Source of the DNA: JAKZSU01 sp047517485
Lineage (GTDB): Bacteria > Pseudomonadota > Alphaproteobacteria > UBA7887
NCBI GenBank assembly: GCA_047517485.1
Contig: JAKZSU010000106.1
Location: forward strand, 1-18,041
DNA length: 18,041 bases
Direction of reading: 5' to 3'
Below the pieces are notes generated by a model. It saw only the letters and a list, made by a program, of their open reading frames with translations, made no database searches and had not been told where the DNA came from. The translations under genes and the position numbers were made by a program. Of this stretch, positions 9,946 through 16,571 are shown one piece after another. The stretch's first letter is position 1. Every line of letters starts with the position of its first letter.

Positions 9946-10466
9946 TCCTGGTCCTCCGGCCGGCGTTTGCGTCGGCGCCCGAGCAGCAGCATCACACCGA
10001 TGCCGGCGGTGAAGATCACCGCCACCTCGCCGAGCGTGTCATAGCCGCGATAATCGGCCAGAATCGACGTCACGAAATTGGGAATGCCGATTTCCTCGGG
10101 CGAATCCTCTATGTATCTTGGCGCGACATGCCGATGAATCGGTGCGTTTGGATCGCCGATATTGGGCATATCCTGGGTCGCGAACAGCAGCAGTACACCC
10201 GTTATCACCACAACCATGATGGCGATGAACGGTTTGTGCGTCGGCAGTTTCTCACGATCCTCGGTCAACGACAGCGCGACCAGGCCGAGCACCGTGGTCA
10301 CCCCGGCGCCGACCGCGGCCTCGGTGAACGCCACGTCGACCGCGTCGAGCACCAGGAATATGCTCGCCATCAGAAAGCTGTAGATGCCGCTCAGCATGAT
10401 CACCGCCAGGATGCTCCGCATGCGGACAATGGTCAGCGCGGTGATCACCAGCAGGATCAACAGCAC
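9942..10466 (-). CDS. MrpA C-terminal-like subunit (DUF4040/MbhD plus MbhE-like)
   Basis: A 174-aa membrane protein corresponding to the C-terminal portion of MrpA, encoded separately as in Mbh/Mbs-type Mrp modules. The first half holds the DUF4040 block DAVDVAFTEAAVGAG (residues 41-55). The second half has NFVTSILADYRGYDTLGE followed by a helix, matching the MrpB-like tail of MrpA, so MbhD- and MbhE-like parts are fused. The GTG at 10466 is the only normal start in frame. It has no clear Shine-Dalgarno sequence and lies 17 bp after mrpG, while an ATA at 10487 overlaps the mrpG stop and has GGGGG upstream; the true N-terminus may be seven residues longer. The missing N-terminal antiporter domain of MrpA may be supplied by one of the extra D-like subunits. 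Confidence 0.88.
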   Translation of the reverse strand: MLLILLVITALTIVRMRSILAVIMLSGIYSFLMASIFLVLDAVDVAFTEAAVGAGVTTVLGLVALSLTEDREKLPTHKPFIAIMVVVITGVLLLFATQDMPNIGDPNAPIHRHVAPRYIEDSPEEIGIPNFVTSILADYRGYDTLGEVAVIFTAGIGVMLLLGRRRKRRPEDQE

Positions 10467-10483
10467 GATATGGACGAATGCTT

Positions 10484-10831
10484 CTATTGTTCGACCCCCG
10501 CGTCAGGCGTCGCGCCGTCGTCGGTCTCCGGCCGCGTCCACGGCTTGAGGCCGCTGAACAGCGCCGAATGCGCCAACGCATGGCTTGCGGTCGGGCTGGT
10601 GAAAAACAGGAAGATCAGAATGAAGGCGAGGCGGGCGAGATTGAGCGTCCAGCCGGCCTCGACCATCATGCCGAGAACGACCAATCCGGCGCCCAGGGTG
10701 TCGGTCATGCCGGCGGCATGCGCGCGCGAATAGAAATCCGGCAAGCGCACCAGGCCGATGCTGCCGATGATGATGATCGCCGAGCCGGACAGAATGAACG
10801 CCCAGGACAGCACGTCGAAGACGATGCTCAT
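10484..10831 (-). CDS. mrpG: Na+/H+ antiporter subunit G (MrpG/MnhG)
   Basis: A 115-aa membrane protein with three hydrophobic helices. The family signature is GSIGLVRLPDFYSRAHAAG, residues 23-41, followed by DTLGAGLVVLG. The C-terminus is hydrophilic and acidic (RPETDDGATPDAG). The ATG overlaps the mrpF stop by four bases (ATGA at 10828-10831). MrpG belongs to the E-F-G part of the complex, which lies beside the MrpA C-terminal helices. Confidence 0.93.
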   Translation of the reverse strand: MSIVFDVLSWAFILSGSAIIIIGSIGLVRLPDFYSRAHAAGMTDTLGAGLVVLGMMVEAGWTLNLARLAFILIFLFFTSPTASHALAHSALFSGLKPWTRPETDDGATPDAGVEQ

Positions 10832-11124
10832 TCGCCTTCGCTCCCGCCACTGAACGGGCGATCGTCAAAGGCGCCGAACTTGAAGAATTTCAGCGCCGCG
10901 ATAATGCCGATGAAGTTGATCAGGGCATAGACCAGCCCGAGGTCGAGAAACTCCGGCCGTCCGGTCATGAAGCCGAACGCCGCTATTAACAGGACAGTCT
11001 TGGTGCCGAAGGCATTGGCCGCGAGTATCCGGTCGAAAACCGTCGGCCCGGCGACTGCGCGCGCGACGCTGAGCGCCATGGCGATCAGCAAGGCAACGAC
11101 GGCAACGGTGAACTGGTGCTCCAT
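10828..11124 (-). CDS. mrpF: Na+/H+ antiporter subunit F (MrpF/MnhF)
   Basis: A 98-aa protein with three membrane helices. ARAVAGPTVFDRILAANAFG (residues 21-40) is the typical MrpF block, and the acidic segment FLDLGLVYALINFIG forms the third helix; D in PTVFDR is conserved in the family. It starts one base after the mrpE stop and overlaps mrpG by four bases. In Mrp structures MrpF has been proposed to help line the cation path with MrpG and MrpE. Confidence 0.93.
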   Translation of the reverse strand: MEHQFTVAVVALLIAMALSVARAVAGPTVFDRILAANAFGTKTVLLIAAFGFMTGRPEFLDLGLVYALINFIGIIAALKFFKFGAFDDRPFSGGSEGE

Positions 11125-11125
11125 C

Positions 11126-11596
11126 TCAGCGCTCCAGCTCGGTAACCTTGGCGTCCATCTCGCCGGTCGCCAGCCCGTCCTCGCCGGCCTGGGTCAGCGC
11201 GTGGACCAAAATCGTGTCGTTGCCGATATCGAGCGATACCGTGCCCGGCGTGAGCGTAATCGAGTTGGCGAAAATCACCCGGCCGAGATCGGTCTTCTGG
11301 GTCATCGGAATTTCGAACAGATGCGGCTCGATCGGCATCTTGGGATCGATAATCCGCCGCGCCACGTCGATATTGGCCCTGATGATCTCGATCAGCAGCC
11401 ACACCCAGTAGCCCGGCAACCGCCACCCCATGTGCAGCGGGTGGCTTTCATGGTCGAGAATATCCATCCGGCGCGCGAGCAGAGTGACGAAGACGCAGGA
11501 TATCGCGCCGAACGTCAAATTCATCGCGTCATAGTGACCCGACATCAGGAGCCAAGCTCCCGCCAAGCCTATGAACAAAGAGACCGTATGCAACAC
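11126..11596 (-). CDS. mrpE: Na+/H+ antiporter subunit E (MrpE/MnhE)
   Basis: A 156-aa protein with two N-terminal membrane helices and a cytoplasmic domain. YWVWLLIEIIRANIDVARRI (residues 63-82) and FANSITLTPGTVSLDI are characteristic of MrpE. The reading frame closes just upstream, leaving GTG at 11596 or TTG at 11593 as starts; neither has a strong ribosome binding site, though GGGG is about 11 bases upstream. It is first in the antiporter order E-F-G-A'-B-C-D and lies 44 bp after the binding-protein gene. That gap contains the 10-bp palindrome CGCCGCGGCG (11622-11631) but no convincing promoter. Confidence 0.92.
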   Translation of the reverse strand: MLHTVSLFIGLAGAWLLMSGHYDAMNLTFGAISCVFVTLLARRMDILDHESHPLHMGWRLPGYWVWLLIEIIRANIDVARRIIDPKMPIEPHLFEIPMTQKTDLGRVIFANSITLTPGTVSLDIGNDTILVHALTQAGEDGLATGEMDAKVTELER

Positions 11597-11640
11597 GGTT
11601 ATTTAGACCCCACTCCACGGTCGCCGCGGCGTCCCAGCCG

Positions 11641-12585
11641 TCAGTTCAACTCCCTCGCATAAGCCTCGACCGGCTTCGCTTCGGGTATCAGCCCCTGCTC
11701 GACGAGAAACTCGGCAAACCGTTTGTAGCGTCCGCTATCGAGTGCGGCGGGACGCAGGGCGAACCTGGAAAGTGTATCGCGCCAGGCTCGGCGGTTGAGT
11801 TCATCGTCGAGCTCCGACCGACCGCGGACAAACAGGGCCCAACTCTCTTCCGGATGATTGATCAAGAATTGCACGCCACTTTCGAGGGCCGCGGTGAACG
11901 CGGCGAGGCGCGGATCATCTTTCCGGTCGACATGGGCCACGAGAATCAGTTCGTCGTAGGCCGGAACTCCATGTTCTTCCACATAGAACGCGCGTCCGGG
12001 TTTGCCAACGATATCCATTTGATTAAGTTCGAAATTTCGAAACGCGCCGATCACCGCATCGACTTGTCCGGATATCAAAGAGGGTGACAAGGAAAAGTTG
12101 ACGTTGATCAAGGTGACGTCGTCGAGTCCCAATCCGTGCGGCGCCAGCATGGCGCGGAGTAGCGCGTCCTCGAAACCGCCGACCGAGAACCCAATCTTGC
12201 GGCCCTTGAGATCAGCGAGCCCGCGGATCGGACTGTCCTCGAGCACGACCAGCGTATTGAGTGGGGTGGCGACCAGGGTCGCGAAGCGAAACAGCGGCAA
12301 ACCCTCGGCGACATGGATATGCAGTTGCGGCTGATACGAGACCGCGATATCCGCCTGTCCCGCTGCCACCAGCTTGGGCGGATCGTTGGGATCGGCCGGC
12401 GCGATAAGCTCGACATCGAGGCCGTGTTCGGCGAACAGGCCCTTTTCCTTGGCAACGATCAGCGGGGCATGGTCCGGGTTGACGAACCAGTCCAACAGCA
12501 CGGTGACCCGCTCGGCGGCGTGGCCTGGCAAGGTGAAGAGGGCGCTGATCAACGCTGACGTGGCGAGGATTCGTGCGAATTTCAT
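11641..12585 (-). CDS. ABC transporter substrate-binding protein, NMT1/THI5-like (ThiY-like)
   Basis: A 314-aa periplasmic binding protein. A signal peptide covers about residues 1-23 (basic MKFAR, hydrophobic core, cleavage near GHAA). The mature protein opens with VTVLLDWFVNPDHAPLIVAK and continues EKGLFAEHGLDVELIAP, the pattern of NMT1/THI5-like proteins including ThiY, which binds pyrimidine precursors of thiamine. PNDPPKLVAAGQADIAVSYQ is also typical. AGAAGGAAG lies 8 bases before the ATG. No permease, ATPase, TenA-like or other thiamine gene is adjacent, and the short upstream gap has no room for a TPP riboswitch, so it is an orphan here. It is transcribed in line with egtD (57 bp upstream) and mrpE (44 bp downstream). 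The ligand is inferred; related proteins bind other small aromatic or sulfonate compounds. Confidence 0.82.
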   Translation of the reverse strand: MKFARILATSALISALFTLPGHAAERVTVLLDWFVNPDHAPLIVAKEKGLFAEHGLDVELIAPADPNDPPKLVAAGQADIAVSYQPQLHIHVAEGLPLFRFATLVATPLNTLVVLEDSPIRGLADLKGRKIGFSVGGFEDALLRAMLAPHGLGLDDVTLINVNFSLSPSLISGQVDAVIGAFRNFELNQMDIVGKPGRAFYVEEHGVPAYDELILVAHVDRKDDPRLAAFTAALESGVQFLINHPEESWALFVRGRSELDDELNRRAWRDTLSRFALRPAALDSGRYKRFAEFLVEQGLIPEAKPVEAYARELN

Positions 12586-12642
12586 GGTCTCGACTTCCTT
12601 CTAAGTAAAGGTATGGCGGTGGCGAAACGGCGCTTCGATCGA

Positions 12643-13650
12643 TCACGTCTCGAGCGGACGGGCCAACGCCAGGGAGAAAAACGCGTTCGCCGGGGTGTAA
12701 TGCGCGGCGATGGAAAACCCGGCCTCGGTTAGCATTTCGGTAAGCGAACGTGCGGTGAACTTGCGGCTGATCTCGGTCAAAATCGCCTCGCCCGCGGCGA
12801 TCTGGATCGATTTGTCCAGCGCCCCGATGGTCACCGATTGGGCGCGCGTCGCCACCAGATGCATTTCGATGCGGCTTTCCGCGTGGTTGAAGTGCGCGCG
12901 ATGCTCGTACTGCTCGGGATCGAAATCCGCGTCGAGGTGGCGATTGAGTACCGTGAGAACGTTGCGATTGAATTCGGCGGTCAGCCCGGCCCGATCATTG
13001 TACGCCGCATGCAGCACAGCATCGTCTTTGACTCGGTCCACTCCCAGCAGCAACAAATCGTTCCCCGTCATGCGGTTTCGCACGTCGGCGAGAAAAGCCA
13101 CCGCTTGGACGTGTTCGAAATTACCGATCGTGCTGCCGAGAAAGCAGAACAGACGGCGCCCGGAATTGGTCGGCAGATGCGCCAGGCCGCCTTCATAGTC
13201 GCCGACCAGGACATTGACGGTGAGCCAGTCGTAGTCCGCCACCAACTGCTCGGCCGTGGCGACCAGGGTTTCGCGTGAAATGTCGAACGGCGAATAGCTC
13301 GGGTACTGGCCCAGTGCTTCGCAGGCGTCGAGCAAGCGGCGGGTCTTGCGTGATGTTCCGCTGCCCAATTCGAGAATATCGTCCGGCGCGGCCAATTCGA
13401 CGATCGCCCGCGCGCAGTCCTCGAGCAGGGCGTCCTCGGTCCGCGTGACATAGTATTCCGGCGTCTCGCAGATACGATCGAACAGCGCCGAGCCGACTTC
13501 GTCGTAAAAATATTTTGGCGGCTGCGCGCGCGGCGGAGCGAGCAATCCTGCCGCCACGTCGTCGATCAACGACGGGATAGTCCGCGCCGACGGAATCGTC
13601 TCGCACGCAATTCGCAACTCTTGGCCGCCGATCACCGGCGAGGCGCCCAT
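12643..13650 (-). CDS. egtD: L-histidine N-alpha-methyltransferase EgtD
   Basis: A 335-aa SAM-dependent enzyme that trimethylates histidine to hercynine, the first committed step of ergothioneine synthesis. Family blocks in order: PPKYFYDEVGSALFDRI (44-60), PEYYVTRTE (64-72), the SAM site ELGSGTSRKT (94-103), FLGSTIGNF (170-178, with the histidine-binding Asn), AAYNDRAGLTAEFNRN (215-230) and TEISRKF (292-298). E293 and S295 match the Glu/Ser pair that contacts the imidazole in the mycobacterial enzyme. An in-frame GTG at 13698 would add 16 residues. The ATG at 13650 is preferred because AGGAG lies 11 bases upstream and the length then fits the family. It is divergent from egtC across a 142-bp gap with a hairpin. 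Confidence 0.95.
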   Translation of the reverse strand: MGASPVIGGQELRIACETIPSARTIPSLIDDVAAGLLAPPRAQPPKYFYDEVGSALFDRICETPEYYVTRTEDALLEDCARAIVELAAPDDILELGSGTSRKTRRLLDACEALGQYPSYSPFDISRETLVATAEQLVADYDWLTVNVLVGDYEGGLAHLPTNSGRRLFCFLGSTIGNFEHVQAVAFLADVRNRMTGNDLLLLGVDRVKDDAVLHAAYNDRAGLTAEFNRNVLTVLNRHLDADFDPEQYEHRAHFNHAESRIEMHLVATRAQSVTIGALDKSIQIAAGEAILTEISRKFTARSLTEMLTEAGFSIAAHYTPANAFFSLALARPLET

Positions 13651-13734
13651 GTTTTTTTCCGCTCCTGGCCGGTTCACGGGCCCACTCTCGCTATTCACAC
13701 TCGCGTCGATAGACTAACATGTACGTTGCTTGAA

Positions 13735-13759
13735 ACAACCCCGCTGCATTCGGGGTTGT
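13735..13759. promoter_or_regulatory. Perfect 9-bp inverted repeat between egtD and egtC
   Basis: ACAACCCCG (13735-13743) and CGGGGTTGT (13751-13759) form a perfect dyad with the 7-base loop CTGCATT. It lies 33 bp before the egtC start and about 85 bp before the egtD start, inside the only space that can hold promoters for both directions. It could be a regulator-binding site or a 5'-leader hairpin of the egtC transcript; there is no T-run, so a terminator is less likely. A palindrome ACATGT is close by (13718-13723). Confidence 0.5.
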
Positions 13760-13792
13760 GGTCCTAATTGACGCTGGTGAGCAGCCGCATCC

Positions 13793-14566
13793 ATGTGCCG
13801 CCACGCCGCTTATGTCGGCCCTCCGCTCGGCCTCGGCGCCTTTCTCGATCGGCCCGCGCATGGGTTGGTCGAGCAATCCTATCACCCGCGCGAAATGCTG
13901 ACCGCCGAACTCAACGCCGACGGCTTCGGCTTCGGATGGTACCGCGAGAGCGGCGCTGCTGGCGTATATACCAATCCGATGCCGATCTGGTCGGACATCA
14001 ATCTCGCCCATATCGGTCGCGCCTTCGAAAGCCGCCTTTGGCTCGGCAATGTCCGCAGCGCGACCCCGGGCCAGCCGGTCAATCAGGCCAATACCCACCC
14101 GTTCCTCGCCGGCAACCTGTTGTTTTCACATAATGGATTTATCCACGATTTCGCCAACGGGCCGCGTTCGGCGTTGCGGCGAGCCTTGGAGCCGGCGTTT
14201 GATTCGGCGATTCAAGGGAGCACCGATTCGGAACATATCTTCGCCGCACTCCGCCAGGAATTGGTCGGAGCCGCCGATATCCCGGACGCCTTGCGCCGCT
14301 TGTTCGAACGCCTCGAGCCGATGCTCGATGGGGTGCACGCGCTGTTCAACGTGATGGTCGCCGACGGCACCCGGGTGTTCGCCACCCGTCACGCGATCGG
14401 CCACCAGGCACCGTCGCTCTATGTCGGATCGGACGAATCCCTGTTTCCCGGCGCCTGGCTGATCACCTCGGAGCCGTTCAGCGACGGCGGCGACTGGGAC
14501 CCGGTGCCCGAGCATCGCCTGGTGGTCATCGAGGCCGGCCGCGACCCGGTGATGACGCCGCTGTGA
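13793..14566 (+). CDS. egtC: Ergothioneine biosynthesis amidohydrolase EgtC (class II glutamine amidotransferase fold)
   Basis: A 257-aa Ntn-type hydrolase that removes the gamma-glutamyl group from gamma-glutamyl-hercynylcysteine sulfoxide. The protein begins MCRHAAYVG, so Cys2 becomes the N-terminal nucleophile after Met removal; this fixes the start at 13793. Other amidotransferase blocks are NADGFGFGWY (41-50), VRSATPG (87-93), NTHPF (100-104), FSHNGFI (111-117) and GSTDSEHIF (142-150). It overlaps egtB by four bases (GTGA) and diverges from egtD. Its presence suggests that the cluster uses gamma-glutamylcysteine rather than free cysteine as sulfur donor. Confidence 0.93.
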   Translation: MCRHAAYVGPPLGLGAFLDRPAHGLVEQSYHPREMLTAELNADGFGFGWYRESGAAGVYTNPMPIWSDINLAHIGRAFESRLWLGNVRSATPGQPVNQANTHPFLAGNLLFSHNGFIHDFANGPRSALRRALEPAFDSAIQGSTDSEHIFAALRQELVGAADIPDALRRLFERLEPMLDGVHALFNVMVADGTRVFATRHAIGHQAPSLYVGSDESLFPGAWLITSEPFSDGGDWDPVPEHRLVVIEAGRDPVMTPL

Positions 14567-15720
14567 CCGCCATCGACCAAACCACCTCGCTCGCCGATCT
14601 GCAGCGCAAACTGCTCGCCGAAGCGGCAACCTTCGATGGCGAGCAATTTCGCACCCAATATCATCCCTTGCTGAGCCCGATCGGCTGGCACCTGCGCCAT
14701 TGCGTGTTTGTCGAGGCGTTGTGGATTCGCGAGCGCCTGCGTGGCGACGCCTCGATGACCGCGCCGCTGGTCGAGGAATGCCTGCCCGAGCGGGCGCCGA
14801 AATCCACCCGTGGGCGGACCTTGCCGGATCGCGCCGCCTTGCTCGAATGGGCCGAGACGGTGATGGCGGAGAACCTCGACCTGCTCGCCGATGCGCCGGC
14901 GCGGGCCCGCACCGCGTGGCTGCGCCGCGACGACTATGTCTCGCATTTCCTGATCCATCACCACGCCCAGCATCTGGAAACCATCCGCATGGCGCGGACG
15001 GCGCGGGCGATCACCGACGCCGCGCCCTTTGTCGCCGCGCGCCCGCTGGTTGCCGGCGATCCGGCCTGGGCGTGGCGAGAAATTTCCGGCTCCGCTCATC
15101 GGATCGGTGCCGGCGAAGGCTTCGCTTTCGACAATGAAGCGCCGGCGCACACCGTCGCGTTGGCGGCTTTCGCGATCGCCGCGACCCCGGTCGACAACGC
15201 GCACTTTCTCGCCTTCATCGACGACGGCGGCTATCGCACCCCATCCCTATGGTCGCCATCGGGCTGGCAATGGCGGCACAGCGAAAAAATCGCACACCCC
15301 TATGGCTGGCGGCGCGATGCGGCGGGCGAGTGGTTCGGCTTCGGACCCTCCGGTCCGCACGATCTCGATCCCGCCGCCGCGGTGTTTGGACTGTGCCACC
15401 ACGAGGCCGCGGCCTTCGCCACCTGGGCCGGCGCCGTCTTGCCGCACGAGAATCAATGGGAAGTCGCGGCCCGGACCGGCGCCTTGTCGCGCATCGGCGA
15501 GGGGTGGGAATGGTGCGCCAATACCTTCCATCCCTATCCCGGCTTCCGCTTCAAGCCGTACCGGGAATATTCGATGCCCTGGTTCGACGACCAGCATTAC
15601 GTCATGCGCGGTGCCAGCCGCCACACCGAGCCGATGATCGCCCGACCGTCGTTTCGCAATTACTACCTCGCCGAGGCACGCCACCAGTTCGCCGGCCTGC
15701 GGCTGGTCAAAAGCGGATGA
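14563..15720 (+). CDS. egtB: EgtB-type non-heme iron sulfoxide synthase (DinB_2 + FGE-sulfatase domains)
   Basis: A 385-aa enzyme joining hercynine to gamma-glutamylcysteine with O2 to give the sulfoxide. The N-terminal DinB-like helical domain carries the iron-binding histidines: H46 (GWHLRH) and H133/H137 of an HxxxHxE motif (E139). The formylglycine-generating-enzyme-like domain begins near NEAPAHTVALAAFAI (191) and includes DNAHFLAFIDDGGY (211-224), LPHENQWEVAA (293-303), GWEWCANTF (314-322) and PYPGFRFKPYREYSMPWF (324-341). The start is GTG at 14563 within the egtC stop. Oddities: the gap between QWEVAA and WEWCAN is only about 11 residues, so the protein is shorter than typical EgtB (400-450 aa), and VSWxEA-like residues are replaced by GLCHHEA. 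A SenA-like selenoneine synthase is the main alternative; the egtC/egtD neighbours favour EgtB. Confidence 0.85.
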   Translation: MTAIDQTTSLADLQRKLLAEAATFDGEQFRTQYHPLLSPIGWHLRHCVFVEALWIRERLRGDASMTAPLVEECLPERAPKSTRGRTLPDRAALLEWAETVMAENLDLLADAPARARTAWLRRDDYVSHFLIHHHAQHLETIRMARTARAITDAAPFVAARPLVAGDPAWAWREISGSAHRIGAGEGFAFDNEAPAHTVALAAFAIAATPVDNAHFLAFIDDGGYRTPSLWSPSGWQWRHSEKIAHPYGWRRDAAGEWFGFGPSGPHDLDPAAAVFGLCHHEAAAFATWAGAVLPHENQWEVAARTGALSRIGEGWEWCANTFHPYPGFRFKPYREYSMPWFDDQHYVMRGASRHTEPMIARPSFRNYYLAEARHQFAGLRLVKSG

Positions 15721-15747
15721 TCGCGATCAACCGAACGCCGTCGTTTC

Positions 15748-15777
15748 CTGTCCGTATTATTCTGGGACAGTTAATTC
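15748..15777 (+). terminator. Possible weak terminator after egtB
   Basis: CTGTCC (15748-15753) and GGACAG (15765-15770) make a 6-bp stem with an 11-base AT-rich loop, followed by TTAATTCT. It lies 28 bp after the egtB stop, in the 84-bp gap between egtB and the convergent unknown gene. The stem is short and the T-run is interrupted, so this is tentative. Confidence 0.3.
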
Positions 15778-15804
15778 TATCGATTTGAAGACGACCCCTA
15801 CGCC

Positions 15805-16473
15805 TTACGACGAGCGAATATGGTCCCACACTCGGCCTTCGCCATGGTGATCGAAACCCACACCGGCATCGAACTTGGTCATGATATTCGGCGTAATGTG
15901 CGGCGCCAGAACCGGCATCGGCTGGCGCGTGGCGCGGGCGTATTCGCCGCCCGGCGGCTTCGGGAGTTGATCGCTGTCGTCGGTCGCCGCGGCGACCAGC
16001 GGGACCGTCGCCTGGGGCGCGGCGTATGGCGACTTACCCCAATTCTCGAACGACGCGGGAAGTTGGCCGCGCCGCGCGAAGCGGAGGAAATCGGCGTACC
16101 AGCCGACATAGGGCCAATCGCGCCCCTTGCCGTCGGCGCACACGTCGGGCCAGGCGACGAGAAAGCGCTGCGCCAATGCCTCGGGCGAGCGGTCGTCGAT
16201 CCGCCGCCAGCCGAACAGCGCGCCGTCGTCGGCGATCGAATGGGTCGCGGCATTGTCCGGGCCGGCGATCCGCGCGCCGTGCGCCGCCATCACATTGGAA
16301 GACGGGGTGACCGCGATACTCCACTCGCCGGTGACGATCGACGGCCCGGCGCAGACCCGCAAGCGATGAAAACCCAGATCGTGCAGCGTGCGCACCATCT
16401 CGAATATCTCCAGCGCCCACCGGTCATGGTCGGTGAGGACAGGGGTGCTATTGGTCACTTTACGCTTTGCCAT
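15805..16473 (-). CDS. Protein of unknown function
   Basis: A 222-aa soluble-looking protein with no signal peptide or membrane helix that I can see. The central part is rich in tryptophan and aromatic residues: GFHRLRVCAGPSIVTGEWSI near residues 34-53, then AHGARI, GALFGWRRIDDRSPEALAQRF, and GRDWPYVGWYADFLRFARRG. The C-terminal third is proline-rich and looks less ordered. I do not recognise a family with known function. The start is uncertain: ATG at 16473 (MAKRKV) is chosen; ATG at 16518 and GTG at 16569 are in frame and would add 15 and 32 residues, and none has a strong ribosome binding site. The G+C-rich codon use fits the core chromosome. It converges on egtB with no functional link apparent. 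Two perfect dyads precede it. Confidence 0.7.
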   Translation of the reverse strand: MAKRKVTNSTPVLTDHDRWALEIFEMVRTLHDLGFHRLRVCAGPSIVTGEWSIAVTPSSNVMAAHGARIAGPDNAATHSIADDGALFGWRRIDDRSPEALAQRFLVAWPDVCADGKGRDWPYVGWYADFLRFARRGQLPASFENWGKSPYAAPQATVPLVAAATDDSDQLPKPPGGEYARATRQPMPVLAPHITPNIMTKFDAGVGFDHHGEGRVWDHIRSS

Positions 16474-16549
16474 CGGGCCCGCTGAGTGCGCGTCATCATC
16501 AGCTATTGAAATGACCATGAAATGCCCGCGTGGACAGTGTTTGTCGTCA

Positions 16550-16565
16550 CGGAATCGCGATTCCG
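16550..16565. promoter_or_regulatory. Perfect 16-bp palindrome upstream of the unknown gene
   Basis: CGGAATCGCGATTCCG reads identically on both strands, with no spacer. It lies 77 bp before the preferred start at 16473 and 32 bp before the alternative ATG at 16518. If the GTG at 16569 were the start, the palindrome would fall inside the coding sequence. A contiguous GC-centred dyad of this size suits a dimeric regulator. Confidence 0.45.
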
Positions 16566-16571
16566 GCACGA

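Noticed and set aside
4234..11596. Membrane-bound hydrogenase or respiratory complex I operon
   Set aside because: Gene order recalls Mbh and the large subunits resemble NuoL/M/N, but no NiFe, NuoH, iron-sulfur or NADH-binding subunit is encoded, while MrpE, F, G and B are.
12586..12642. TPP riboswitch before the ThiY-like gene
   Set aside because: Only 57 bp are available and no conserved TPP-aptamer pieces such as CUGAGA are present.
14563..15720. SenA selenoneine synthase instead of EgtB
   Set aside because: The shortened FGE domain made this possible, but no SenB or SenC gene is adjacent and EgtC/EgtD are.
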